Origin: Puia dinghuensis
Lineage (GTDB): Bacteria > Bacteroidota > Bacteroidia > Chitinophagales > Chitinophagaceae
DNA length: 64,000 bases
Assembly: GCF_014642875.1 (NCBI RefSeq)
Contig: NZ_BMJC01000001.1
Coordinates: forward strand, 663,335 to 727,334
Direction: 5' to 3'
Made by a program: the position numbers and the translations under genes. The notes under the pieces were generated by a model. The model was not told the origin of the DNA, made no database searches, and saw only the letters and a list, made by a program, of their open reading frames with translations. This document shows positions 16,244 through 24,362 of this stretch, piece after piece (the stretch's first letter is position 1; the number at the start of each line of letters is the position of its first letter).

Positions 16244-17140
16244 TTAGTTTAACTGTCTGTATTCATGTGGTGTATAACCAGTATATTTCTTAAACGACCG
16301 GGTAAAATGCTGAGGATACTTAAACCCTAACTCAAAGGCAACATCCCCGACCGACTTGGTCGTATCCAAGATCTTTTCCTTTGCTATATTCATCAGCTTA
16401 AGCTGTATGTATTCCTGGGCGGATTTACCCGTCTCCTTTTTTACCAAATCCCCGAAATAATTCGGAGATAAATTCAACTCCACTGCACAATAACTAACCG
16501 CAGGCAGTCCCACTAATTGAAGTTTGTCCGAATGAAAGTAGTCGTTCAGCAATGCCTCGAATCGCCCCAACGTTCCCTTATTCACATCATGTCGGGTAAT
16601 GAATTGCCTGTCGTAAAACCGTACGCAATAATTCAGAAACAATTCAATATTAGCGCAGATCAACATCTTACTATGCTTATCCATACCCTGTTCCAATTCA
16701 TATTTGATCTTGGAAAAACAATCCAGCACCATTTTCCTTTCCTTCTCCGACAAATGAAGCGCCTCCCGTATCTGATAGGAAAAAAATCCGTAGTTGTCCA
16801 TATGCTTACCAAGCGACGTACCCCGGATCAGGTCAGGATGAAATAGTAATGCATAACCTTGCGGTTTATAGCTACTGTCGATGGCTACGTGAATAACCTG
16901 ACCCGGCGCTACAAACAGCAGGGTTTTATCCTGATAGTCATAATCGGCGCGCCCATACTTAATATCCCCGCATCTCACGTCCTTCAGATATACTGCATAA
17001 AATCCAAAATTCATCCGGGATGCATATTCCTTTGGCGTGGTACCGGCAAAATCAATCACACTCACCAGGGGATGCAAATTCTCCTGACCGTAAAGGGCAT
17101 CATACTGGCTCACTGTATCGACCTGTAAAATCTCATCCAT
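16244..17140 (-). CDS. AraC-family transcriptional regulator 2
   Basis: 298 residues, same architecture as regulators 1 and 3: N-terminal cupin-like domain (HPLVSVIDFAG, GYALLFHPDLIRGTSLGKH) and C-terminal double helix-turn-helix (NLSPNYFGDLVKKETGKSA, VGDVAFELGFKYPQHFTRSF). It is the first gene of a seven-gene operon running to 13935 (cyclophilin-like, two cupins, tautomerase, DUF2255, ABM). Its promoter region is shared with a divergent zinc alcohol dehydrogenase gene. Confidence 0.92.
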   Translation of the reverse strand: MDEILQVDTVSQYDALYGQENLHPLVSVIDFAGTTPKEYASRMNFGFYAVYLKDVRCGDIKYGRADYDYQDKTLLFVAPGQVIHVAIDSSYKPQGYALLFHPDLIRGTSLGKHMDNYGFFSYQIREALHLSEKERKMVLDCFSKIKYELEQGMDKHSKMLICANIELFLNYCVRFYDRQFITRHDVNKGTLGRFEALLNDYFHSDKLQLVGLPAVSYCAVELNLSPNYFGDLVKKETGKSAQEYIQLKLMNIAKEKILDTTKSVGDVAFELGFKYPQHFTRSFKKYTGYTPHEYRQLN

Positions 17141-17162
17141 ACTGCCTGGGTAATTGGTTATG

Positions 17163-17170
17163 CAAATTTA
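17163..17170 (-). promoter_or_regulatory. -7 element for AraC-type gene 2 operon
   Basis: On the minus strand TAAATTTG, a perfect TAnnTTTG, 22 bases before the ATG at 17140. Confidence 0.6.
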
Positions 17171-17205
17171 CCGTTTATCCGATCCCCTGTCACACCTGAC
17201 GCAAG

Positions 17206-17222
17206 AATCAGTAAAAATGGTA
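17206..17222 (-). promoter_or_regulatory. Candidate AraC operator, copy 2
   Basis: On the minus strand TACCATTTTTACTGATT, differing from copy 3 by one base in 17. Its first base is 52 bases before the -7 element of AraC-2, and it lies 70 bases upstream of the divergent dehydrogenase start. Confidence 0.6.
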
Positions 17223-17292
17223 GGTGAACCTGTAATGGTTATAAGAGCAGCGGATAAAATAGCTGGAATTTTGTCCACTTAAAATAAGCTGC

Positions 17293-18465
17293 ATGAAACA
17301 CCATCTATCCCGAAGAAAATTTATAACAAATACCGCTCTGGCGGGAACCAGCCTCCTGGTCCCCGGTCCGGCAAATCTATTGTCTAATTCAAATACTACA
17401 TTTATGACTCCCAACATTAAAGCCAAAGGATACGCAGGCAAAGACACTTCAGGCAATTTAAGCCTATGGTCCTTCGACCGCCGACCCGTCGGTGACGACG
17501 ACATCTTAATCGACATCAAATTCTGCGGCATTTGCCACTCGGACATCCACCAGATCAAAGGACATTGGGGAGATCAACCCTATCCGCAGATCCCAGGGCA
17601 TGAGATCGCGGGAATCGTGTCCGCCGTGGGAAAAAATGTCACCGCTTTCAAAGTGGGCGACAAAGCAGGCATTGGCTGCATGGTCGACAGTTGTATGACC
17701 TGTGACAGTTGTAAAAGAGGGGAAGAGCATCATTGTGACAACCACGCCACGCTTTGGACCTATGGTTCCCCTGAGAAAAGCTCGCCCACCGGCATCACCC
17801 AGGGAGGCTATTCCGACAAAATCGTCGTCAAATCCCATTTTGCCATCAAAATACCCGACAGCATCGACCTTCAACATGCGGCCCCCCTCCTTTGCGCCGG
17901 CATCACCACCTACTCCCCCCTAATGAGATCACAATTCAAAGCCGGAGACAAAGTAGGCATAGCCGGTATCGGCGGGTTAGGCCATATCGCCATAAAACTA
18001 GCCGCTTCCAAGGGTGCCGAAGTTTACGCCTTCACCACCTCAGAGAGCAAGCGCCAGGATATTCTAGGGTTTGGCGCCAGAGAAGTCATTGTAGTAGACA
18101 GCGTCGACAAACTGCAGCCTTATGCCGGCAAACTGGATTATATGCTGTCCACCATCCCCTACGACTTCGATATTTCGGCCTACGCCAACGTCGTTAAGCC
18201 TTATGGCCATTTTACACAAGTCGGCGTGCCCATCGGCGGAAAGCTCACCATCAATAATTTTCAATTCATCTACAACCGCGTCAACTTTAACGGCTCCCTC
18301 ATTGGCGGTATCCCCGAGACCCAGGAAGTAGTCAACTACTGTGCGCAAAACAACATCGCCCCCCAGATCAAGGTCATCAACGCTTCAGAAATCCATGACG
18401 CCTGGGAAAAAGTAGTCAACAAAGAAGCCCGCTACCGGTATGTGATAGATGCCGCCACCATTTAG
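17293..18465 (+). CDS. Zinc alcohol dehydrogenase (cinnamyl-alcohol-dehydrogenase type) with Tat-like leader
   Basis: 390 residues. Catalytic zinc ligands are Cys81-His82 (CGICHSD), His103-Glu104 (PGHEIAG) and the later Cys; structural zinc is held by Cys134, Cys137, Cys140 and Cys148. The Rossmann motif is IGGLGHIAIKLAASKG. The family is cytosolic, yet the first 37 residues read like a twin-arginine leader (SRRKFITNTALAGTSLL). A start at the internal ATG (17404, MTPNIKAKGYAG) would give an ordinary cytosolic enzyme. Divergent from AraC-2 and flanked by an AraC operator. Confidence 0.88.
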   Translation: MKHHLSRRKFITNTALAGTSLLVPGPANLLSNSNTTFMTPNIKAKGYAGKDTSGNLSLWSFDRRPVGDDDILIDIKFCGICHSDIHQIKGHWGDQPYPQIPGHEIAGIVSAVGKNVTAFKVGDKAGIGCMVDSCMTCDSCKRGEEHHCDNHATLWTYGSPEKSSPTGITQGGYSDKIVVKSHFAIKIPDSIDLQHAAPLLCAGITTYSPLMRSQFKAGDKVGIAGIGGLGHIAIKLAASKGAEVYAFTTSESKRQDILGFGAREVIVVDSVDKLQPYAGKLDYMLSTIPYDFDISAYANVVKPYGHFTQVGVPIGGKLTINNFQFIYNRVNFNGSLIGGIPETQEVVNYCAQNNIAPQIKVINASEIHDAWEKVVNKEARYRYVIDAATI

Positions 18466-18475
18466 ACAATCAAAA

Positions 18476-18504
18476 TTAGGCCATCTCTTTCTGAGGTGGC
18501 CTAA
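18476..18504. terminator. Shared hairpin between convergent genes
   Basis: TTAGGCCATCTC pairs with GAGGTGGCCTAA (one wobble pair) around a TTTCT loop. No long T tract, but it fills the gap between two convergent genes and can stop both. Confidence 0.7.
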
Positions 18505-19803
18505 TCAATGCCTCCCAACTTGACTATTCGGGAAAAACCAATGCTCGATAGCTTTTCCGTTGACATATCGCGTCACTTCCATTCCCTCGATCGCCGTTGC
18601 TGATCCAGGCGCAGTGTACCGAATCCAATCCGTCACATACTCTTCATCGGCCCATCGCCTTTTTACTTCCATTATCACGTTGGGCAAACGTGCGTGGAAA
18701 CCACTCACCATTTCTTTCAGACTGTCGATCCCCTTACGATCACCCATCCCCGTGTGATTGACAAAGCCAGGGTCTACTATAGCATCCAACATACCGAGAT
18801 CGCCAGTCTCGAACACATGCAGAAGTTCACTGTCCACGTATTTATTTTTTTGCACTGCTGGATTTAACGCAGCGCTTTTCTCTTGTCCGACGTGTTTCAG
18901 TGTAAAAGGCTCACCCGGCGCCAGCACCTGAATGCGTTCAGGATTTAGCGCCAGTCTTTTTAACCGCGCCGGGTCGCCGTTGAACGGGGCAAAATCAGGC
19001 GCGTCGACAAAGCCCCAATGACCAAGCAAGACCTGGGCATTTGGATAGGCATTTATCAGCTTTGCTGAACCGTCCAATCCGAAATGCCAGGCGCTGTCCT
19101 CTGAATAATCCAGTAAAATGAGGTCTGGCGCCGGCAAGTGTAACTGCTCTGGCATCAGCCGGGAATCCCCCGGCGCCCATATGGTCCCGTCCGGCGTTTC
19201 AAACCAGAATCCACAAGCATCGCCGGGTTCAAAGTGACGCTTGCTTACACCGGGATAGGCGTTTTGCCAGGCATGATCAGCAGGTGTTAATCTGACATAT
19301 ATGGGTCCAAAATGAAAAGTATCCCCAATGCGGTGACCGGATGACGGAAGGCCTTCATTTTTCATCAATGAATCAACGTAGATAGTAGAATGATATTCAT
19401 TCGTTGCGGATGACAGATCCTTGAACGTTTCAACACTGTAGTGATCATTATCACTATGCGTGGCGAAGATAGCGTCCACATGAGGGACTTGTTTTGGTGT
19501 AATGGGAAAATTCATCAACAAGGGCATATCATACCCCTCCAGCAAAGGATCGATCATAAACGTCGTTCCCCGGCTGTTTATGAGGAATCCAGCCATTCCC
19601 AGCCATCTGATAGTTGTTCCATTAGAGGCTGCAAACGCATCCGCCCCAAAAGGCTGCGTCATAGGTGCCTTTGCCTGGTATTTTTTTGCAGGCCTCTTTA
19701 TAGCGCCAGTTTGACTACTGTCAGCAGCCGACTGCCCCCGTACATCGACCGTGATAGCCGTTATCAAGAACAATACTATTATCCAACTTTTTGCCATATT
19801 CAA
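18505..19803 (-). CDS. Secreted MBL-fold hydrolase fused to a SnoaL/NTF2-like domain
   Basis: 432 residues. Signal peptide (about 1-23, ending VRGQS). Residues ~60-300 form an UlaG/NAPE-PLD-like metallo-beta-lactamase fold: THSDNDH gives the metal-binding HxxxDH motif, PADHAW the third ligand, WAPGDS the bridging Asp, LGHWGF the last His. Residues ~315-430 look like a SnoaL/NTF2-like domain (ELLHVFETGDLGMLDAIVDPGFVNH, ending with a YVNGKAIEHWFF strand). The fusion is unusual. Divergent from AraC-3. Confidence 0.82.
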   Translation of the reverse strand: MNMAKSWIIVLFLITAITVDVRGQSAADSSQTGAIKRPAKKYQAKAPMTQPFGADAFAASNGTTIRWLGMAGFLINSRGTTFMIDPLLEGYDMPLLMNFPITPKQVPHVDAIFATHSDNDHYSVETFKDLSSATNEYHSTIYVDSLMKNEGLPSSGHRIGDTFHFGPIYVRLTPADHAWQNAYPGVSKRHFEPGDACGFWFETPDGTIWAPGDSRLMPEQLHLPAPDLILLDYSEDSAWHFGLDGSAKLINAYPNAQVLLGHWGFVDAPDFAPFNGDPARLKRLALNPERIQVLAPGEPFTLKHVGQEKSAALNPAVQKNKYVDSELLHVFETGDLGMLDAIVDPGFVNHTGMGDRKGIDSLKEMVSGFHARLPNVIMEVKRRWADEEYVTDWIRYTAPGSATAIEGMEVTRYVNGKAIEHWFFPNSQVGRH

Positions 19804-19851
19804 ATGTCCTATTAATTATTCCGTCCATTGTATACCAACTACGGAATCACT

Positions 19852-19868
19852 TACCAGTTTTACTGATT
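19852..19868 (+). promoter_or_regulatory. Candidate AraC operator, copy 3
   Basis: TACCAGTTTTACTGATT. Its first base is 53 bases before the -7 element at 19905, the same geometry as copies 1 and 2, and it is shared with the divergent MBL-SnoaL gene. Confidence 0.6.
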
Positions 19869-19904
19869 ATGGATGCAAGACCCACGACCTACGGATGCTA
19901 TCCT

Positions 19905-19912
19905 TAACTTTG
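19905..19912 (+). promoter_or_regulatory. -7 element for AraC-type gene 3
   Basis: TAACTTTG, a perfect TAnnTTTG. It lies inside the longest possible reading frame, which supports the downstream GTG start at 19933 for the regulator. Confidence 0.6.
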
Positions 19913-19932
19913 TCTTAGAAAATCTAAACATC

Positions 19933-20829
19933 GTGAACAAGGTCACCAAACTGGAAAGCGTTGCGCAGTTCAACACCCAAAGAGGCCAGGAAACCCTCCA
20001 CCCATTGGTCAGTGTGCTGGATCAGTCAAAATCGAAGCCCATACGCCCCACGCGTTTTATTTCCGACCTCTACCTCGTTTTTTTAAAAGATACCAAGTGT
20101 GCAGAACTAAACTATGGCCGCAGCCACTACGACTACCAGGAAGAAACGATGATCTTCATTGCGCCGGGCCAGGTAGCAGGATTCGACGAAAATGGGGAAC
20201 TGCTGCAACCCAACGGCTGGGCACTGGCCTTTCATCCTGATCTGATCCGCGGCACCGCTATCGGGCGGCATGTCAAGGACTATAGCTTTTTCGCTTACGA
20301 AGCAAATGAGGCACTTCATCTATCCGGACGGGAACGACAGATCATCATCGAATGTTTCAATAAAATACAGTATGAACTGGAACATGCTATCGACAAACAT
20401 AGTAAGACCTTAATCGCCAGCAACATTGAGTTACTGTTGAATTATTGTGTCCGGTTCTATGACCGGCAATTTATCACCCGCACTAATATCAACAAGGATC
20501 TTTTAGCCAAATTTGAAACGCTAATGGATGATTATTTTCAGTCGGACAAGCCCCAAACCCTCGGTATACCCTCAGTCGGTTATTGTGCCGACCGGCTAAA
20601 TCTATCCGCAAACTATTTTGGCGACCTGATAAAAAAGGAAACCGGGAGATCAGCGCATGAATACATACAGGATAAGCTGATCGCCGTTGCCAAAGACAGG
20701 ATATTTGATGCCAGCAAGTCGATCACCGAGATCGCCTACGAAATGGGCTTCAAATACCCGCAGCACTTTACCCGGCTCTTCAAGCAACGGGTCGGGCAAT
20801 CCCCCCAGGAATACAGGTTACTGAATTAA
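19933..20829 (+). CDS. AraC-family transcriptional regulator 3 (GTG start preferred)
   Basis: 298 residues from the GTG at 19933, exactly the length of regulator 2; an in-frame ATG at 19873 would add 20 residues with no counterpart in the paralogues and would place the promoter inside the gene. N-terminal cupin-like domain (HPLVSVLDQSKSK, GWALAFHPDLIRGTAIGRH) and C-terminal double helix-turn-helix (NLSANYFGDLIKKETGRSA, ITEIAYEMGFKYPQHFTRLF). Followed after 28 bases by an aldo/keto reductase gene on the same strand, probably co-transcribed. Confidence 0.9.
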   Translation: MNKVTKLESVAQFNTQRGQETLHPLVSVLDQSKSKPIRPTRFISDLYLVFLKDTKCAELNYGRSHYDYQEETMIFIAPGQVAGFDENGELLQPNGWALAFHPDLIRGTAIGRHVKDYSFFAYEANEALHLSGRERQIIIECFNKIQYELEHAIDKHSKTLIASNIELLLNYCVRFYDRQFITRTNINKDLLAKFETLMDDYFQSDKPQTLGIPSVGYCADRLNLSANYFGDLIKKETGRSAHEYIQDKLIAVAKDRIFDASKSITEIAYEMGFKYPQHFTRLFKQRVGQSPQEYRLLN

Positions 20830-20854
20830 ACCAATAGAAAGTTCAAAATCGTAA

Positions 20855-21859
<1,005 letters not shown>

Positions 21860-21995
21860 CGCTCCCGCCTCGTCAGTTGCTTTGCAGGTTTATCAATGAA
21901 CTAGTAGGAATCTTTCATGTCTATCTCTGCCTTCAGGCCCCATTCGTTCATCGGTCCTTTTTTAATCTCCTGGCAACTTGAATTTCCTACAACTG

Positions 21996-22022
21996 AATTC
22001 GGGGCGTAGTGCGTCCCGAATT
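21996..22022. repeat. 27-bp palindrome, copy B
   Basis: AATTCGGG at 21996-22003 is mirrored by CCCGAATT at 22015-22022 around GCGTAGTGCGT. It shares 22 of 27 bases with copy A at 9797-9823. Together the copies bracket the HEPN/MNT pair and the AraC cluster. Confidence 0.7.
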
Positions 22023-22109
22023 GAATTGTGGGCTTCGGTATAAGCAGCCGCAGCCGATCAGCGGGAGAATAAAACCGGGCACCCGTACCGGCTTTGGCCC
22101 CCCGGCGCC

Positions 22110-22166
22110 GATATACGATTGCCAATAGTTGGTCTAAAAGCTAGTTGAAAAGGGCAATCGTATATC
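22110..22166. repeat. Palindromic repeat: perfect 14-bp inverted repeat
   Basis: GATATACGATTGCC (22110-22123) is perfectly mirrored by GGCAATCGTATATC (22153-22166), with a 29-base loop containing AAAAGCTA. It is related in arm ends and loop to the hairpin at 22275-22319, so this is a small family, not a single structure. Confidence 0.75.
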
Positions 22167-22269
22167 ACCACCGAGGATTCTTTTTCTTGTTTCATCCTCC
22201 TTTTTTCGGGCAGAGGGATAGAATAGATTTCCCTCCAAAACGAATAAGTAGGCCCAATTGTAAACATCC

Positions 22270-22392
22270 CTCTTGATATAACTAGTGGCCAAAAGCTAAT
22301 AGGGGCCATTGTATATATCCGTCAGGATACTTAGTGAGTGCCTTGCATAGCCTCACCATGCGGCTGTACAAGCAGCCTCAGAAAAGCAAGAT
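22270..22392 (-). ncRNA. Candidate guide/scaffold RNA downstream of the TnpB-like gene
   Basis: Directly after the TnpB-like stop, the minus strand folds into successive hairpins: GGCTG/CAGCC (22377-22373 with 22366-22362), GTGAG/CTCAC (22356-22352 with 22338-22334) and TATCC/GGATA (22329-22325 with 22320-22316). An AT-rich segment then leads into the palindromic units. TnpB omega-RNAs occupy the same position relative to their gene. No terminator is obvious. The RNA and its guide are inferred from position and folding only. No gene is visible in 21860-22392. Confidence 0.4.
22275..22319. repeat. Palindromic repeat: imperfect 16-bp inverted repeat
   Basis: The arms at 22275-22290 and 22304-22319 begin and end GATATA/TATATC with GGCC at the loop side; 12 of 16 positions pair. 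The loop also contains AAAAGCTA. A third, half-matching unit lies at about 22251-22269. Confidence 0.6.
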
Positions 22393-23490
22393 TTATTCCG
22401 TAATCAGCATAATACCCGCTTTATTTGCTTTATACTGAATCTTCTCTTTCAAAGCATAGTAGCTCCAATTACGGAAAACAAATTCCTCACCGGCCGCAGC
22501 AGCTTCCTTTTCTGTCTGGCCCACCAAAATAAGAGAGGCTGCCCGGTGCTTAACACACAGATCGATCAATTGGCGGCTATATACATGCAGCCTTTGCTGC
22601 ACATAATCCCTTTCCCTATCTCGAAAATGCTCCAAGGCTTTCAGCTTCCGCCGTCGTCCGTGCTGTCCTCTGTTGTAAGAGGCGTCTTTTTGTGCCCGAC
22701 TTCGGGCGGCCTGTATCGCCAGCCTCCTATACAGAAACTCTTCTTTGCTGCCAATTGTAGCCTGAAATTTCCCAATCCGCACGACAATTGGGTAATCAAT
22801 AGAAAGATGTGCTTCGGCGACAATACTGGCATCCAATTCGTGTTTTTCCTTTCGAGTTTCAAAAGCCGCCAGTAAATATATTTTCCCATTGCACAGTTGC
22901 AGGGAGCTATTTTTCAGTTGGACCTCACCTTTTAATAGCCGATCAAAAAGAAGGCGTTTATCAAACTTATCCCGGCCTAAATAGGTATGGAAGGGAATTT
23001 TAAAAAGATTAAACTTATACTCTTTTGCGTTTTCCGCGAGCTGTAGCCGGGTAATATTTCTGCGCTGAAAAGGGATAGGTATATCCCTCTTGTAGTTTCG
23101 AACGGATTTCTCACCCTTCAAGTAGCCCTCCTTTTCATTGTTAAAATGCTTAGCCAGGGTCATGTTCAGGCTGCTTATAATATTCATAGGAATATCCCCC
23201 TTGAAATGCTTATTCAATACCCGGTAGGTCGTACCTAATTGTGAACAAGTCAGAATGCCATCAGGATTTTTGCAACAATCGGCTAACTTAACCTTCACCT
23301 CATCTTTCAGGTAAAACAATTCTTTTAATTGCTCCTGGATGAAAAGGTGGGTAAAAATGTAGTTCGCCGCCCTGAAACAAATATACTGCCACCGATATAG
23401 CGTTCTATACACTTCGCCGATAAAGGCTTTATCGTTGCTGTCAATAATCAACTGAACCTTCCGGGTTAATATCATTGTTTCGGCATTCAC
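22393..23490 (-). CDS. TnpB/Cas12f-like protein, predicted nuclease-dead and C-terminally short
   Basis: 365 residues from a GTG start overlapping the sigma factor stop by 4 bases (GTGA); an ATG six codons in (23475) is the alternative. The second half resembles TnpB/Cas12f: a NGKIYLLAAFE strand (201-211), then AHLSIDYPIVVRIGK where Asp232 fits the RuvC-I Asp, the bridge-helix-like GQHGRRRKLKALEHFRDRER (275-294), and SLILVGQTE (319-327) where RuvC-II has Glu but here Gly324 sits. NWSYYALKEKIQYKANKAGI (341-360) matches the pre-RuvC-III helix. The protein then ends, with no CxxC zinc ribbon and no RuvC-III Asp; no remnant is encoded downstream. Likely RNA-guided DNA binding without cutting (inference). 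Assignment is by eye. Confidence 0.6.
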   Translation of the reverse strand: MNAETMILTRKVQLIIDSNDKAFIGEVYRTLYRWQYICFRAANYIFTHLFIQEQLKELFYLKDEVKVKLADCCKNPDGILTCSQLGTTYRVLNKHFKGDIPMNIISSLNMTLAKHFNNEKEGYLKGEKSVRNYKRDIPIPFQRRNITRLQLAENAKEYKFNLFKIPFHTYLGRDKFDKRLLFDRLLKGEVQLKNSSLQLCNGKIYLLAAFETRKEKHELDASIVAEAHLSIDYPIVVRIGKFQATIGSKEEFLYRRLAIQAARSRAQKDASYNRGQHGRRRKLKALEHFRDRERDYVQQRLHVYSRQLIDLCVKHRAASLILVGQTEKEAAAAGEEFVFRNWSYYALKEKIQYKANKAGIMLITE

Positions 23491-24275
23491 GGACGGCGGG
23501 AGATTTTAAGTTGTTGTAATTTGGCATGCGCTGCGGCATACTGTTGCTGTATATACGGCTGCGGTAGGTTCAGTTTGGCTGCGATCACATCAAAAGGGAG
23601 CTTGCTTTCATAACGCAGCTTGAAAAGCTGAAGCATTTCTCCGGTTAAATATTCCTCTGCCTGATATTTATCGTTTGTGACAGGGAAGGAAATCGGTTTG
23701 GTTAATTGTTTTTTTGAATGAATCACCTTTTTCAGATAAGCCAATGCTTCATGGAGATTCTTGCTAATAGTCTGGATATTTGCACCGTATCGTTTGGCAA
23801 TCTGCTTATAGCTGAATCCGTACTTAAAATAAAGTTGCAAAATGGTCTGCTTGTTCATTGGCAGATAAGGCATGACATCGTATATAGATTTGAGTAGCGC
23901 TTCTTCGTTACATACCGGTCCCGCCTCTTCCGATCCCGGTAAAAAACTTACATCGGGGTACGTGTCGTGGTCCAGGTAAACTACCTGCCGGATTTCTGGT
24001 TGCCTATAATAGTCGTAGCAGGCCCATTTTACATTCATGCACATAAACCGGAAAGTATGCTGTAAGCAAGTCATCCTTTCCCTGAAATCCCACGCTTTTA
24101 GAAGGGCGTCCTGGACAATGGTCGTTACGGCAAATTCATTCGGCAAAATCCGCATTCCGTATCGGAGTAGTGAATTAAACATCATCCGGTATAGTTGCGT
24201 AAAGCCTTCTTCTTCCCCATTCTTATATCGGAGGAAATATGCCTGTTCGGTTGGTGTAGGTAGTTCGTAGCTCAT
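23487..24275 (-). CDS. ECF-type sigma factor with extra C-terminal HTH-like domain
   Basis: 262 residues from the ATG at 24275 (MSYELPTP; a TTG at 24287 is possible but less likely). Region 2 spans about 20-92 (FTQLYRMMFNSLLRYGMRIL, AWDFRERM, FMCMNVKWACYDYYRQ), region 4 about 126-186 (LPMNKQTILQLYFKYGFSYKQIAKRYG). Unlike standard ECF sigmas (~190 residues) it has a further block, about 205-258, with a second region-4-like pattern (LFKLRYESKLPFDVIAAKLN). It is translationally coupled to the TnpB-like gene, implying a complex. No anti-sigma gene or SusC/D pair is adjacent. Divergent from XRE 1 across an 81-base region with operator-like repeats. Confidence 0.82.
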   Translation of the reverse strand: MSYELPTPTEQAYFLRYKNGEEEGFTQLYRMMFNSLLRYGMRILPNEFAVTTIVQDALLKAWDFRERMTCLQHTFRFMCMNVKWACYDYYRQPEIRQVVYLDHDTYPDVSFLPGSEEAGPVCNEEALLKSIYDVMPYLPMNKQTILQLYFKYGFSYKQIAKRYGANIQTISKNLHEALAYLKKVIHSKKQLTKPISFPVTNDKYQAEEYLTGEMLQLFKLRYESKLPFDVIAAKLNLPQPYIQQQYAAAHAKLQQLKISRRP

Positions 24276-24291
24276 ATAAACCCTCAAATAC

Positions 24292-24362
24292 TTACCTATG
24301 GGTGATTGTCAAGGACACAAGAATACCGCACCTTTATACTTGCCAATAGGTGATTAATGAAA
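24292..24362. promoter_or_regulatory. Operator region between sigma factor and XRE regulator 1
   Basis: ACCTATGGGTGATTG (from 24294) and CCAATAGGTGATTAATG (from 24343) both contain the half-site TAGGTGA/TCACCTA or a close variant. The same two elements, at the same 49-base spacing, recur at 24645-24714. The second overlaps the XRE 1 start codon, so it can both autoregulate XRE 1 and repress the divergent sigma operon. Confidence 0.7.

Noticed and set aside
22169-22320. CRISPR array
   Set aside because: The three related units are not identical, spacing is 51 and 100 bases, and two of them are parts of palindromes. This does not meet the standard for a CRISPR array.
22393-23490. Active TnpB/IS605 transposition
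   Set aside because: No TnpA gene, RuvC-II acidic residue replaced, RuvC-III and zinc ribbon absent, and strict coupling to a sigma factor. A live insertion sequence is unlikely.
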